NCBI RefSeq assembly: GCF_049331405.1
Contig: NZ_CP186274.1
Location: forward strand, 9,114,001-9,178,000
Source of the DNA: PoT sp049331405
GTDB lineage: Bacteria > Planctomycetota > Planctomycetia > Isosphaerales > Isosphaeraceae
Reading direction: 5' to 3'
Length of the DNA: 64,000 nt
In this document: positions 34,950 to 44,098 of the stretch, piece after piece
How positions within the stretch are numbered: the first letter of the stretch is position 1
Layout: each line of letters opens with the position of its first letter
Notes under the pieces: model-generated
Told to the model about the DNA's origin: nothing
The model's input: the letters and a program-made list of their open reading frames with translations, nothing else
Databases searched by the model: none
Translations under genes and position numbers: made by a program

Positions 34950-35864
34950 TTACTTGTCGGTCGACGGGCGGGAATGATCGTTGTTCGAGCCATTCTGATT
35001 GTTCTGGCGCAGGATCTGGTCGAGGGTCTGCGGGAGCGTGCTGTTGTTCATCGGGCCCAGGTTGTTCTGCGGGCCCTGCGGCACCGGGATGAACTCGGGC
35101 ACCGGGATGTACTGGATGTTCGGGGTGTTCGCCAACTGGCGGACCCACATCATGACCTGATTCAGGCTGGCGCGCAGTTCCTTCACGTCCTTGCTCAGGG
35201 ACTTGTCCCGCGAGCCAAGGTCGCTCTTGAGGATCTCGACCTGGCGGCGGAGCTGCTCGAGTTCCGACTCGGGGGCGTCGGGATTGGCCGGAGGCTGATC
35301 GGGGCCGGGGTTGCTGAGCCGATCCTCGAGCTTCGCGAGCCCGGCCTCGAGGCGGGCGACGAGCAGCTCGGGGACGCGGTCGGGGGCTCGTTTCGGGGCC
35401 GTCTCGGGGGCGGGCTTCGGGGCCGGGCTCGCGGCGATCTTGAGGGTCCTGTCTTTCTCGATGGCCTCGTTGCGTGCGACCTCGAGCTTATGGGTCAGCT
35501 CGCGCCACTCGGCCTCCCGGCGCGCGTCGGCGGCCTCGAGGGTCCGGATCTTGCCTCGCTGGTCGTTCCAGGCGACCCCGACCGCGACGAGAACCGTCGC
35601 CGCGGCGGCGAGGGGCAGGGGGCTCCGGACCCACGATTTCCGGGCCGTCGGCGGGGGTAGGATGGCCGGGCCTCGGCGTTGGGTCTTCGGGGCCTCCTGC
35701 CGCGGCGGGATCACGTCGAGCATGCCTCGCGTGCGATCGCGGAGCCCTTCGAGGAAGAGGCTCGCCTCGCTCGATGGCTCGTTCAGCTCGCGGCGGATCG
35801 ATTCGGTCGCGCCGTCGCCCCTGTCCGCCAGGAAGTCGACGATCAAATCGAGTTTCGTCCTCAT
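34950..35864 (-). CDS. Membrane-anchored coiled-coil protein, possible anti-sigma-like partner
   Basis: 304 residues. The N-terminal about 70 residues (TKLDLIVDFLADRGDGATES, EASLFLEGL) form a short helical cytosolic part. One membrane helix (residues about 88-112) follows, then a charged helical region with coiled-coil heptads (residues about 115-235), a Pro-rich break and a Gln/Asn-rich C-terminus. The layout (cytosolic helical domain, one TM, extracytoplasmic domain) is that of anti-sigma factors, but no zinc motif is visible. Its ATG overlaps the stop of the HTH gene (ATGA), so translation is coupled. The function is inferred only. Confidence 0.7.
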   Translation of the reverse strand: MRTKLDLIVDFLADRGDGATESIRRELNEPSSEASLFLEGLRDRTRGMLDVIPPRQEAPKTQRRGPAILPPPTARKSWVRSPLPLAAAATVLVAVGVAWNDQRGKIRTLEAADARREAEWRELTHKLEVARNEAIEKDRTLKIAASPAPKPAPETAPKRAPDRVPELLVARLEAGLAKLEDRLSNPGPDQPPANPDAPESELEQLRRQVEILKSDLGSRDKSLSKDVKELRASLNQVMMWVRQLANTPNIQYIPVPEFIPVPQGPQNNLGPMNNSTLPQTLDQILRQNNQNGSNNDHSRPSTDK

Positions 35865-36589
35865 CGGATCGCCCAGTCTCTCGGGACAAGGTTCAGGCAA
35901 ATGATCCAGGCGGCGGCCCACTCCTCGACCAGCTTCTTGATCCCGTCGACGCCCAGGACCGAGCGCGGGGGATAGCCGAGAGATTCCTCGGCCCGCTTGA
36001 GGATGCGGGCGGCCTCGGCCTCGAGCTGTTCGCGGTTCCTCGCGCGGAGGGCACGCTCCCAGTACGGTTCGGCAAATAAGTGATAGAGGCACCAGAAGCG
36101 TTCGTGGTCGATGGGCCCCGGCTCGAGGCTCGGGTCCAGGCGGGCCCGCACGTGCGTGAGGGCCGCGAGGTAGCCCTCGAGCGCGAGCTGGTGCCGGATC
36201 GGGAACGGCAGGTCGTCGAAGTCGCTGCGGAACTCGATCAGGACGAGGACGAGGTGGCTCAGGGAGATGCTGCCGCCGGTCGTCCACCGGGCCACCGCCG
36301 AGCGGTCGACGCCGATCCTGCCGGCGAGCTCCTGCTGGGACCACGACTGCTCCGAGAGCTTGCCGTCGATCCAGCCGCCGATCGCCTGGCAGCAGATCCG
36401 CGCGGGCCCGTCTCGGAAGCGACGTGCCACGCTCTCGCCGAGGTCTTCCTGGCGATCGAGCTTGAGCTTCCGCACGAACTTATCCGCGAGGAATCGGTAG
36501 ACCTCGTCGCAGGTCGGCTTGCCCGCCGCGGGAACGGGGGCGTGCCGCCCGCGACTGCCGGCGGAAGCGTCCGTCATCAGAGTCCCCAT
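35861..36589 (-). CDS. HTH (XRE/Cro-like) protein, coupled to a membrane partner
   Basis: 242 residues. A helix-turn-helix occurs at about residues 85-110 (SWSQQELAGRIGVDRSAVAR then WTTGGSISL), with the Q-x-x-L-A and V-x-x-W spacing of Cro/CI proteins. The rest is helical, with HERFWCLYHLFAEPYWERAL and a Trp/Ala-rich end; it has no known ligand motif. Start ATG 36589 (MGTLMTDAS) has GAGGCGG; ATG 36577 is equally possible. The 4-base overlap with the membrane coiled-coil gene shows a single expression unit. Divergent from a plus-strand gene across 279 bases. Confidence 0.75.
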   Translation of the reverse strand: MGTLMTDASAGSRGRHAPVPAAGKPTCDEVYRFLADKFVRKLKLDRQEDLGESVARRFRDGPARICCQAIGGWIDGKLSEQSWSQQELAGRIGVDRSAVARWTTGGSISLSHLVLVLIEFRSDFDDLPFPIRHQLALEGYLAALTHVRARLDPSLEPGPIDHERFWCLYHLFAEPYWERALRARNREQLEAEAARILKRAEESLGYPPRSVLGVDGIKKLVEEWAAAWIICLNLVPRDWAIR

Positions 36590-36868
36590 CGCCGCCTCAT
36601 GGGAATAACCAGGGGCCGGGGCGTGGCGCCGCCGTCCGATCGCGTCGGGCGTGCTCCGGCCCCCTTGCCAAAGCTGGATTGTAACCGAATTCGGCGCGGT
36701 CGGCGTGAGCACAACTCACGTTCTGGAGGCCCCGAATGGCCCCGGAAAGTTGTGAATGGGACTCACGCCTTTCCCCGGTTTCGGCGCCTACGATTCGGGC
36801 ATGTCCGTCGTCCTCACCACAACGAGAGGCGAGGAGAGTCCCCCGCCTCCGAACCGGGAGCATCGCCC

Positions 36869-38026
36869 ATGCGGATGTGCCTGCCCACGCCGATCCGCCT
36901 CCTCGGCCATGCCGCGATCGTCGTCACGGCGTTCGCGATCGGCCTGGGCCGCTGGCAGGGGAAGACCGAAGAGACTCGCACCCCGGCCTTCCCCCGCTAC
37001 CTCGGCATCAGGAAATATCACGTCCTGCGGGACGACCGCCGCACCCCCGCGCTCGATCTCGAGTCGGGCGATATCAAGCACTTCAGCATACCTTCGACCG
37101 ACTCACTCGAAGGGGCGACCTGCTCCCCCTGGCGCGACGCCCTGGGCCGCTTCCACGTCGTCGGGACCTGGAAGTCACTCGCCCCGGGGGGCTGGGACTC
37201 CCGGCCGAAATTCGGCCTGGCGCGGTTCGCGGTCCCCGGCGGCGAGGCGCTCGACCGCATCGAGTTCGAGACGAGCGTCGCCGACCCGCCCTGCTGGGCC
37301 CCGGACCATTCTGGTCAGGTCCTCTTCGCGGGGGGCGACTGGCGGATCCGGTCGGTCCGCTTCGACTCCAACCAGCCCGAGTCCTTTCGCAAGAAGGCCT
37401 CGCCACGCATCCACAAATTATTCTGGAAGCCGACGACGCCCCGGGAGCATCAATTCGTGACGAGCCACATGACCTGGCCCAACGACGAGAGATTCTCCCG
37501 GATCGTCGTGGTCTCCGCCGTGGACAATTCAACGATCGCACACTTAATTGGACATAAAGTTATAGATCTGCCGATCCCCCGCCACCGGCTCTGGTGGGTC
37601 CGGCTCGACGGGTCGCGCGAGTCGATCGAGGCCGTCGGACGGCTCTGGCCCGCGGACCCGTCCGCGGACGAGCTCTACGAGGACAGGCATCCGAACGTCG
37701 GCAGGGCCGCCGACGGGGGCCTCGTGCTCGCCTTCATCAGGCGGAACGCGCTGACCCGGAAGGCCAGGCTCGCGCTCGTCCCCCTGGAGTTCTCCGAGGA
37801 GACGCGGACGCCGCAGGCCGACCCCGCCCGGCTTGTCGAGTGCGGCGAGCCCTGCGTCTCCAGCCCCCCCGGGTTCTCGCCCGGCGGGGAGTGGGTCTAC
37901 GCCTTCGAGAAAACTGACGCCCTGCCCGCGAGGATCGCCCGCCATGACGTCCGGAGTGTCATGGGGCAGTCACGTCCGACGGCACAACCGCTACAATCAA
38001 AACAGTCGCTCGCTTCCACCGAATGA
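36869..38026 (+). CDS. Membrane-anchored hypothetical protein, possibly beta-propeller
   Basis: 385 residues. N-terminal membrane anchor (residues about 10-27, RLLGHAAIVVTAFAIGLG). The rest alternates strands and turns with repeated features such as LDLESGDIKHFS, GGDWRIRSVRFD, LWWVRLDGSRESIEA and GRAADGGLVLAFI, which is suggestive of a TolB/WD-type propeller. This is inferred; no catalytic residues are seen. ATG 36869 is taken because the frame upstream is unstructured. Nothing in the context gives a function. Confidence 0.68.
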   Translation: MRMCLPTPIRLLGHAAIVVTAFAIGLGRWQGKTEETRTPAFPRYLGIRKYHVLRDDRRTPALDLESGDIKHFSIPSTDSLEGATCSPWRDALGRFHVVGTWKSLAPGGWDSRPKFGLARFAVPGGEALDRIEFETSVADPPCWAPDHSGQVLFAGGDWRIRSVRFDSNQPESFRKKASPRIHKLFWKPTTPREHQFVTSHMTWPNDERFSRIVVVSAVDNSTIAHLIGHKVIDLPIPRHRLWWVRLDGSRESIEAVGRLWPADPSADELYEDRHPNVGRAADGGLVLAFIRRNALTRKARLALVPLEFSEETRTPQADPARLVECGEPCVSSPPGFSPGGEWVYAFEKTDALPARIARHDVRSVMGQSRPTAQPLQSKQSLASTE

Positions 38027-38157
38027 TCACATCGAGATCATTGCGTTTCCGGCGAAGAACCGGGATGAAGTGGCGTCGCGAAAGAGCCGAAGTAGTAAGG
38101 GAAAGGCCGGCCGGATGCGCCTGGCCGTCATTCCGAGCCAGCCCGGAGGGGTTTGAG

Positions 38158-38697
38158 ATGCGAGAAGGAATCTCCTTGTTACGCCGGGCGGGAGCCTCCA
38201 GGCCCGTCGCCCTCGGCGCCTTGATTTGGCTCCTGGCCGACGCGGCCTCGTACGGCCAGGTCCCTCAGCCCGAGGTCCCGCAGACCGAGCGGCGTAGCGG
38301 CCTCTTCACGCGCTGGGTGCCCATCGAGCCGCACCTGCCCCCAGACCCTCGCCGCGACACCTTCTGGGACACCCGCTGGGGCGACCAGCCGGACACGCCC
38401 CACCCGAACAGCATCAAGGGGGGCGGGATGATGGGGAAGGTCTGGAAGTCGAAGTGCGTGGCGAGCGTCTACCCGTTCTTCTACGGGGCACCCGGCCAGA
38501 GCTCGATCACGGCCGACTGCTACCCGTCCCCTCACAAGTCGGGACGATTCTTCTCGTCGCTCTTCCACCCGTTCAAGCCGGTGGGGATGTACTACGACCA
38601 GGGCTCTTACGTGCCGATCCACGACTTCGAGCCGCTCGTCCCCGGCCCGGGCCCCTTCGTCTGGCCCTGGTACTACCGCGGACCCGGCGGCGGTTGA
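38158..38697 (+). CDS. Secreted hypothetical protein, 179 aa
   Basis: Signal peptide (ASRPVALGALIWLLADAASYG), then Pro/Trp/Tyr-rich segments: FTRWVPIEPHLPPDPRRDTF, WDTRWGDQPDTPH, YPFFYGAPGQSS and WPWYYRG at the C-terminus. Two Cys (KCVAS, DCYPS) could pair. A GGAGGGG site precedes ATG 38158. The preceding gene ends 131 bases earlier. Not recognised; the aromatic/proline composition suggests a cell-surface protein. Confidence 0.7.
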   Translation: MREGISLLRRAGASRPVALGALIWLLADAASYGQVPQPEVPQTERRSGLFTRWVPIEPHLPPDPRRDTFWDTRWGDQPDTPHPNSIKGGGMMGKVWKSKCVASVYPFFYGAPGQSSITADCYPSPHKSGRFFSSLFHPFKPVGMYYDQGSYVPIHDFEPLVPGPGPFVWPWYYRGPGGG

Positions 38698-38751
38698 TTC
38701 CCGGCTCCTTTGCCTCGACCCGCACCCGGGTCGACGCGGAGCTGAGCCCCA

Positions 38752-38790
38752 AGGGGCGGCAAGGGCGAGGATGCCCGGGGCCGCCCCTCT
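38752..38790 (+). terminator. Hairpin terminator
   Basis: Arms AGGGGCGGC and GCCGCCCCT enclose an inner GGGC-6-GCCC stem; CTTCC follows. It lies 55 bases after the secreted protein stop. The remaining spacer 38698-39063 shows no gene. Confidence 0.55.
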
Positions 38791-39063
38791 TCCATTTCGA
38801 ATGGCACGAACCTCCCGCCGGGGCATCGACCCGCCCGAATGCGTTGGGATGATCATGTTTCGGCTGGTTCCACCCGTCCGCGGCGATAAGCCCGAATCCG
38901 AGAGAACCTTACGGCGAGGCGAGGGATCTCGAGAGGTCGCGAAATCTCGCATCCCGCGGCTTGAGCGGCGCCGATCCCCTGGGTAGACTCTGGCTCGGGC
39001 GGACGGTCCGAATAGCGATCGAAAGTTGCCCCACACAGCCTTGGTCCCAGCGAGATCATCTCC

Positions 39064-39366
39064 ATGCGGCTTCATTCGCTGAAGCTCGTGTCCATCATCG
39101 TCGAGTCGGTGCTCAAGGAGCAGATCTTCGAGAAGATCCTCGAGCTGGGCGCGACCGGCTACTCCGCCCACGCCTCGAGCGGCTACGGCTCGCGCGGGGC
39201 GAGGCTGGGCGCGGGGGCCGAGGACGTGCAGATCGACGTGATCTGCCCCGAGGACGTCGCCGAGAGCATCCTGACCTACGTCTCGCTCCACTTCTTCAAC
39301 CATTACGCCTGCATCGCCTGGGTCACCGACGTCGGGGTCGTCAGGGGCGATCGCTACGTCCGCTGA
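39064..39366 (+). CDS. PII-like signalling protein (SbtB/CutA-like fold)
   Basis: 100 residues. Ferredoxin-like PII pattern: LKLVSIIVESVLKEQIFEKI (strand and helix), LGATGYSAHASSGYGSRGAR as T-loop region, then VQIDVICPEDVAESILTYV and CIAWVTDVGVV. It resembles cyanobacterial SbtB and other PII-like proteins that bind adenine nucleotides and control a membrane transporter. The usual nitrogen-PII uridylylation Tyr within the T-loop is not evident. No transporter gene is adjacent, so the target is unknown. It is preceded by a weak Shine-Dalgarno. Confidence 0.82.
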   Translation: MRLHSLKLVSIIVESVLKEQIFEKILELGATGYSAHASSGYGSRGARLGAGAEDVQIDVICPEDVAESILTYVSLHFFNHYACIAWVTDVGVVRGDRYVR

Positions 39367-39405
39367 GCGAGCGGGCGGGCGGTTCCTCACGTCGGCCTTC
39401 GAAAT

Positions 39406-39444
39406 GAGAAAGGGCCGCGCCACTCATCGCGGCGCGACCCTCTC
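39406..39444 (-). terminator. Terminator of the minus-strand small secreted protein gene
   Basis: On the minus strand GAGAGGGTCGCGCC pairs with GGCGCGGCCCTTTCTC (one G-U pair, one bulge) and a TTTCTC tail lies on the 3' side. It starts about 29 bases after the stop. Confidence 0.65.
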
Positions 39445-39472
39445 GATGTCCGTCGATCGGACGAGCCTGGGC

Positions 39473-39835
39473 TCAGTTCGACTTGGCGGCGGCCTTCTTG
39501 CCGACGTAGTGGATCTTCGAGGCCACGGCCTTTTCGTGCTCAACCTTGACCGAGATGCCCTTGTTGCCCTTCTCCTTGGCCCGCTCGACACCCTTGGCCA
39601 GCTTCTCGAGGTCGACCGGGTTCGAGCCCTTCTTGGTGACGACCTCGGTGTCGTCCTTCACCGTCACCTCGATCTCCTTGCCGCTCTCCTTCTCGACGAC
39701 GGTGATCTTCTTGGCGTCGGCGTCAACCTTGGTGATCACGCCGAAGAGCTCGTCGGCGAGGGTGGTGCCGACGACGAGACCCAGGGCCACGAAGCTGGTG
39801 GTCAGCATCAGCAAGAAACCACGACGATTCTTCAT
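39473..39835 (-). CDS. Small secreted protein, hypothetical
   Basis: 120 residues with a signal peptide (RRGFLLMLTTSFVALGLVVGTTLADE). The mature part is a small beta barrel-like domain rich in Lys/Glu: FGVITKVDADAKKITVVEKE, EIEVTVKDDTEVV and ISVKVEHEKAVASKI. It resembles the DUF5666-like fold, which binds no known ligand. AAGGAG lies 13 bases before the ATG. It is convergent with the PII-like gene. Function unknown. Confidence 0.72.
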   Translation of the reverse strand: MKNRRGFLLMLTTSFVALGLVVGTTLADELFGVITKVDADAKKITVVEKESGKEIEVTVKDDTEVVTKKGSNPVDLEKLAKGVERAKEKGNKGISVKVEHEKAVASKIHYVGKKAAAKSN

Positions 39836-40646
39836 CGAAACCAGTCTCCTTCAGCATTTTGCGAACGAACCGACTCCACGAACGGCCCGGAGCCGCTCAT
39901 GCCCAGTCGGAGGACTGCTCTCCGTCCAAGGAAGCCCATCAAGTCGCACGAAAGCACCCTAAACCGATCGATCCGATCCAATTAATCGAGAACCAGGTCG
40001 CTCCCGGTTTGAGTTCGCCAGGGAAGTTAGCGTCAAGGCAGGCCTGGCCGGCCCTAAATCTCGAGCCGGATTCGATTAAAATCTCGTTAAGGCCGACCTC
40101 GGGCTCTCGGGGCGCAGGGTGCTCGGTCGCATCCCCGCACGGGATGCTCGCGGGCCGGGGTGGTCGACAGGGGGCGTCGGCCGATACTTGACCGCGACGC
40201 CCCGGATTCTGCGTTCTTGGGGGCCTCGTTGATTAGAAACCCCGTCCGCCCCCGTCGGTATCGAAAAAGGCCGAGAAATTCGGCGAACGACGGCCCGCGC
40301 GACGCCAATGGGCGCTCGTTAAACTTGAGGAGAGGGAGGCCCGCCGCGGCCGGGCCGCCGATCGTCGCGTCGGTGCGGCGGCGGAGGAGGTCTCGACGGC
40401 GGGGGCGTGGGCGAAGGCGGATCGGAGGCGGCACCTCGACGGGTGCCGACGACCGCCCGGCATTTCACCATCCAACACATTTCATCACGTCTTCACTTCG
40501 ACGTCCGGGCCTGAGACGGCGGCCTCCGGCCGCGCCGAGCGGAGGGGGCGTTCATGAAGAACCCGCGAAGAAACGCCGAAGGTTTGGTTGCCCAAACTCC
40601 AATAATCGGTTGATATGGTCTGACTCGAGCCGAGGAGGGATGTCTC
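39836..40646. other. 811-base spacer
   Basis: No gene supported. The plus and minus frames here are strongly Arg-rich shadows without Shine-Dalgarno. There is a GTTTGG-4-CCAAAC dyad near 40582-40597 shortly before the next gene. Nothing else is recognised. Confidence 0.5.
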
Positions 40647-40895
40647 ATGTCAACTCTTCGCAACCTTTTCGCCTGGCTCCTGATGGCGGGTTTCGTCAGC
40701 GGATCCTGCTGGATCGCCATCGGCCAGGCCAATGCGTCGAAGCCGGAAGTGGACGAGTCGGGCCGATGTCCGAGCTCATGTCGCTACAAGAAGCATTGGG
40801 GACGCGCGCTCGATCCCCATCTGTCGTTCATCGGGGACTCGACCCCGCCGTTCTGCCCGCTGCATTCCAGCCATCCCCGAGGGGCCCGCGGCTGA
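40647..40895 (+). CDS. Small secreted Cys-containing peptide (82 aa)
   Basis: N-terminal signal peptide (NLFAWLLMAGFVSGSCWIAIG), mature part with GRCPSSCRYKKHW and PPFCPLHSS, i.e. three Cys and several His. AGGAGG lies 10 bases before ATG 40647, strong evidence that the gene is real. The length and absence of known motifs leave the function open; metal binding or a toxin-like role could be imagined but is not shown. It stands alone between long spacers. Confidence 0.62.
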   Translation: MSTLRNLFAWLLMAGFVSGSCWIAIGQANASKPEVDESGRCPSSCRYKKHWGRALDPHLSFIGDSTPPFCPLHSSHPRGARG

Positions 40896-41310
40896 GAGTC
40901 TGCGTCGGGAGAGGGTCAGCGGGGGACGGCCGCGATGCACGCGACGAATCGGCACGCGAGCGCATGTGATAAGGAAAATCCGATGATTCGTGTGCTCGGA
41001 ATCTAGCCGTTCCCCTATAATGAAGTTGAATGAATAGGGTCGACCTTCGGGTGTGAATATCGGGGGTCGGTCTCGTGCTTCCCCGCCATGGATGAGCGGA
41101 TACCGGGGCACGACGGGGGGCGTTGGATCTCGCCTCGCGTCGGCCGTGGTATGGTTACCAGGAAAACGAAGACACGAATCCACATCGCTCCACCCCCCCT
41201 GGGGCATTGATATCGGCCGGCGGATGACGGGGTGGAGGACTGGCAAAGGCGGGGAGGCCCTTCCAGCACACCATCGACATCCAACGGAGCGATGAACCAG
41301 GACGTACTCG
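40896..41310. other. 415-base spacer
   Basis: No gene. TATAAT at 41016-41021 has no acceptable -35 at 16-18 bases, so it is only a weak promoter hint for the downstream Gly-rich gene. Confidence 0.5.
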
Positions 41311-42075
41311 ATGATTTCTCGACGCGCTCAGCATCCCGACCTCAATGAGTGTAGGCTCGAAGACCGGGTCTTGATGGCCGCGGCTTCCCTGTCTCCCTCG
41401 CCGTTCCTCGCGATGAACAGCGGACAGATCGTCTCCCCGGGCGGTGGTGGCGGCGGCAGCTCGGGCGGCTCCAGCGGCAACGCGATCTATCCCGGGCCGC
41501 TCTTCTACAATTACAACCCCGTCAACAACCTGAATGGATTCGCGGTCCTCGGCGGCATCACCGGCGGGGCGGTCTCCAATGGCTCGGGGTCCAGCGTCTT
41601 CTCCATCGGCCTGAGCAACTCCATCAACGGCATGAGCAGCCTCCTGAACTCGGCCAACCGCTCCGGACTCGGCGGTGGTGGAGGCGGAGGCGGCGGTGGT
41701 GGGGGCGGCGGAGGTGGAGGCGGTGGCGGTGGCGGAGGTCCGAGCCCGGTCGGCGGTGGCGCGGGCTTCGGCGCCGCGTTCAGCTCCGGTTTCAGCTTCG
41801 CGGTCAACAGCACCAATAATTATGGGATGACGCCAACGGCGGTCGGCTCCGTCCCGGTGCATTCGTACGGCGGCGGCGGTGACTCGACCGAGACCCAGGC
41901 CTCGCCCGACGCGGCGCCGGAGAATCAGGCGGTGCCGCCCCCGATGAACGTCGAAGAAGGCGCCCCCAAGCTCGGCCCGGCGGGCGCCCGCCTGCGTCGA
42001 CCCACGGGCGGCTCCAACAACACGCCTCCGGCGCCCCAGGGTGCGAACGTCCCCAGAGGCCCGGTCGGCCCCTGA
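41311..42075 (+). CDS. LEPR-XLL-type surface protein with poly-Gly tract
   Basis: 254 residues. The N-terminus has CRLEDRVLMAAA, close to the LEPR-XLL signature of planctomycete exported proteins, followed by NSGQIVSP and a Gly/Ser region. A run of 23 consecutive Gly (residues about 121-143) is preceded by Asn/Ser-rich strands and followed by PVGGGAGFGAAFSSGFSFAV. The C-terminus is Pro/Ala/Glu-rich and possibly disordered. No signal peptidase site is evident, as usual for this class. Likely a cell-surface protein; the function is unknown. Confidence 0.75.
   Translation: MISRRAQHPDLNECRLEDRVLMAAASLSPSPFLAMNSGQIVSPGGGGGGSSGGSSGNAIYPGPLFYNYNPVNNLNGFAVLGGITGGAVSNGSGSSVFSIGLSNSINGMSSLLNSANRSGLGGGGGGGGGGGGGGGGGGGGGGGPSPVGGGAGFGAAFSSGFSFAVNSTNNYGMTPTAVGSVPVHSYGGGGDSTETQASPDAAPENQAVPPPMNVEEGAPKLGPAGARLRRPTGGSNNTPPAPQGANVPRGPVGP
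41671..41739 (+). repeat. GGN tandem repeat coding 23 glycines
   Basis: Twenty-three GGN codons in a row with varied third bases (GGC, GGT, GGA, one GGG). The mix of codons argues for selection on the protein rather than simple slippage alone. Confidence 0.9.
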
Positions 42076-42107
42076 GCCTCGACCTCGCCGAACCCGGTCG
42101 AGATCCC

Positions 42108-42147
42108 AACGAGCCGCCCGGCCTGACCACAGGCCGGGCGGCTCGTT
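42108..42147 (+). terminator. Strong hairpin terminator
   Basis: Perfect 18-base arms (aacgagccgcccggcctg and complement) with an ACCA loop, followed by TCC. It lies 33 bases after the poly-Gly gene; the spacer 42076-42404 otherwise shows no gene. Confidence 0.8.
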
Positions 42148-42404
42148 TCCTACCCCCCTCGAAACGGGGCTCGCGGGCCATTTCCCGGCGGATTCGCATC
42201 CAAAGTTGCTTCCGCCCCGAGTTGACCCTCGCCTTGCCACGGCCTTCCTTCTATCATTCCCCTCCGAACCCATCACAGCCGGGCGCGTCGCCCCTGGGAG
42301 TCCCGGGCGTCGAGGATACGGTGTCCCGACGCAGGACGACCTTGCCTCGCCAAGGTCTCCGGGGCGCGCGACTCGAACAGAACGACTCGAGAGGGATTCG
42401 ACCG

Positions 42405-43271
<867 letters not shown>

Positions 43272-43305
43272 ATCACCGCCGATAAGATGACCCCATCGAA
43301 CCGAG

Positions 43306-43349
43306 GAGGCCGGACCTTCGCACGCAGCCCGCGCGAGGGGTCCGGCCTC
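43306..43349 (+). terminator. Hairpin after the hydrolase gene
   Basis: 11-base perfect arms (gaggccggacc and complement) with a 22-base loop, followed by TTCCTC. It lies 35 bases after the hydrolase stop and about 46 bases before peptide deformylase, so it may partly separate the two. Confidence 0.5.
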
Positions 43350-43394
43350 TTCCTCGGCTGCATACTTCCCCTCGCCAGAGAGAGCCGACGACCC

Positions 43395-43922
43395 ATGCCC
43401 ATGCTCCGACAGATCGCCCAGCTCGGCCACCCTGTGCTCAGGACCGACGCCGAGCGCGTGATCCTCCCCGCCTCGGATGCGACGCGGGCCCTCGTCGCCG
43501 ACATGCTCGATACGATGCGGGACGCCCACGGCGTCGGGATCGCCGCGCCCCAGGTCTACGACTCGTCGGCCATCTTCATCGTCGCCTCCCGGCCGAACCC
43601 GAGATACCCGAACGCCCCGGAGATGGATCCCCAGGTCGTCATCAACCCCGAGATCATCGAGCGTTCCGACGAGATCGTGAAGGGCTGGGAAGGGTGCCTG
43701 AGCATCCCCGGCCTCCGAGGCTTCGTCCCCAGGCCCCGGCGGATCGTCGTCCGCTACCAGGACCTCGAGGGGGAGGTCTTCGAGCGCGAGTTCGAGGACT
43801 TCGTCGCCAGGGTCTTCCAGCACGAGGACGACCACCTGCACGGCCTCGTCTTCATCGACCGGCTCGAGAGCCCGAAGGATCTCGTCTGCGAGAAGGAATA
43901 TCAGCGGCAGTTCGCCTCCTGA
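43395..43922 (+). CDS. def: Peptide deformylase
   Basis: 175 residues. All three deformylase motifs are present: GVGIAAPQ (46-53), EGCLSIP (Cys101 binds Fe/Zn) and QHEDDHLHG (His143, Glu144, His147). The enzyme removes the formyl group from nascent proteins. ATG 43395 is chosen; the in-frame start at 43287 adds a low-quality extension. The usual partner fmt is not adjacent. Confidence 0.95.
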   Translation: MPMLRQIAQLGHPVLRTDAERVILPASDATRALVADMLDTMRDAHGVGIAAPQVYDSSAIFIVASRPNPRYPNAPEMDPQVVINPEIIERSDEIVKGWEGCLSIPGLRGFVPRPRRIVVRYQDLEGEVFEREFEDFVARVFQHEDDHLHGLVFIDRLESPKDLVCEKEYQRQFAS

Positions 43923-44098
43923 GACGCTCGCCGTGGGCGGATCTCCCGCGTCCGGGAACGATCGGCGTTGTGATCTTCCCGATTGGGCGGTGATTCATGG
44001 TACTTTGGGGCGTCTGACGCTAGAATCGTCGTGGTCAGCGGCTTCCGGGTGAGGGAGCCTGCGCGCCGACATCTCATTCTTGGCGAGCCGAAAAGCCG

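Noticed and set aside
36080..36868. N-terminal extension of the hypothetical 36869 gene
   Set aside because: The frame is open upstream, but it lies antisense to the HTH gene, is Arg/Ala-rich and lacks a signal. ATG 36869 with a membrane anchor is the better start.
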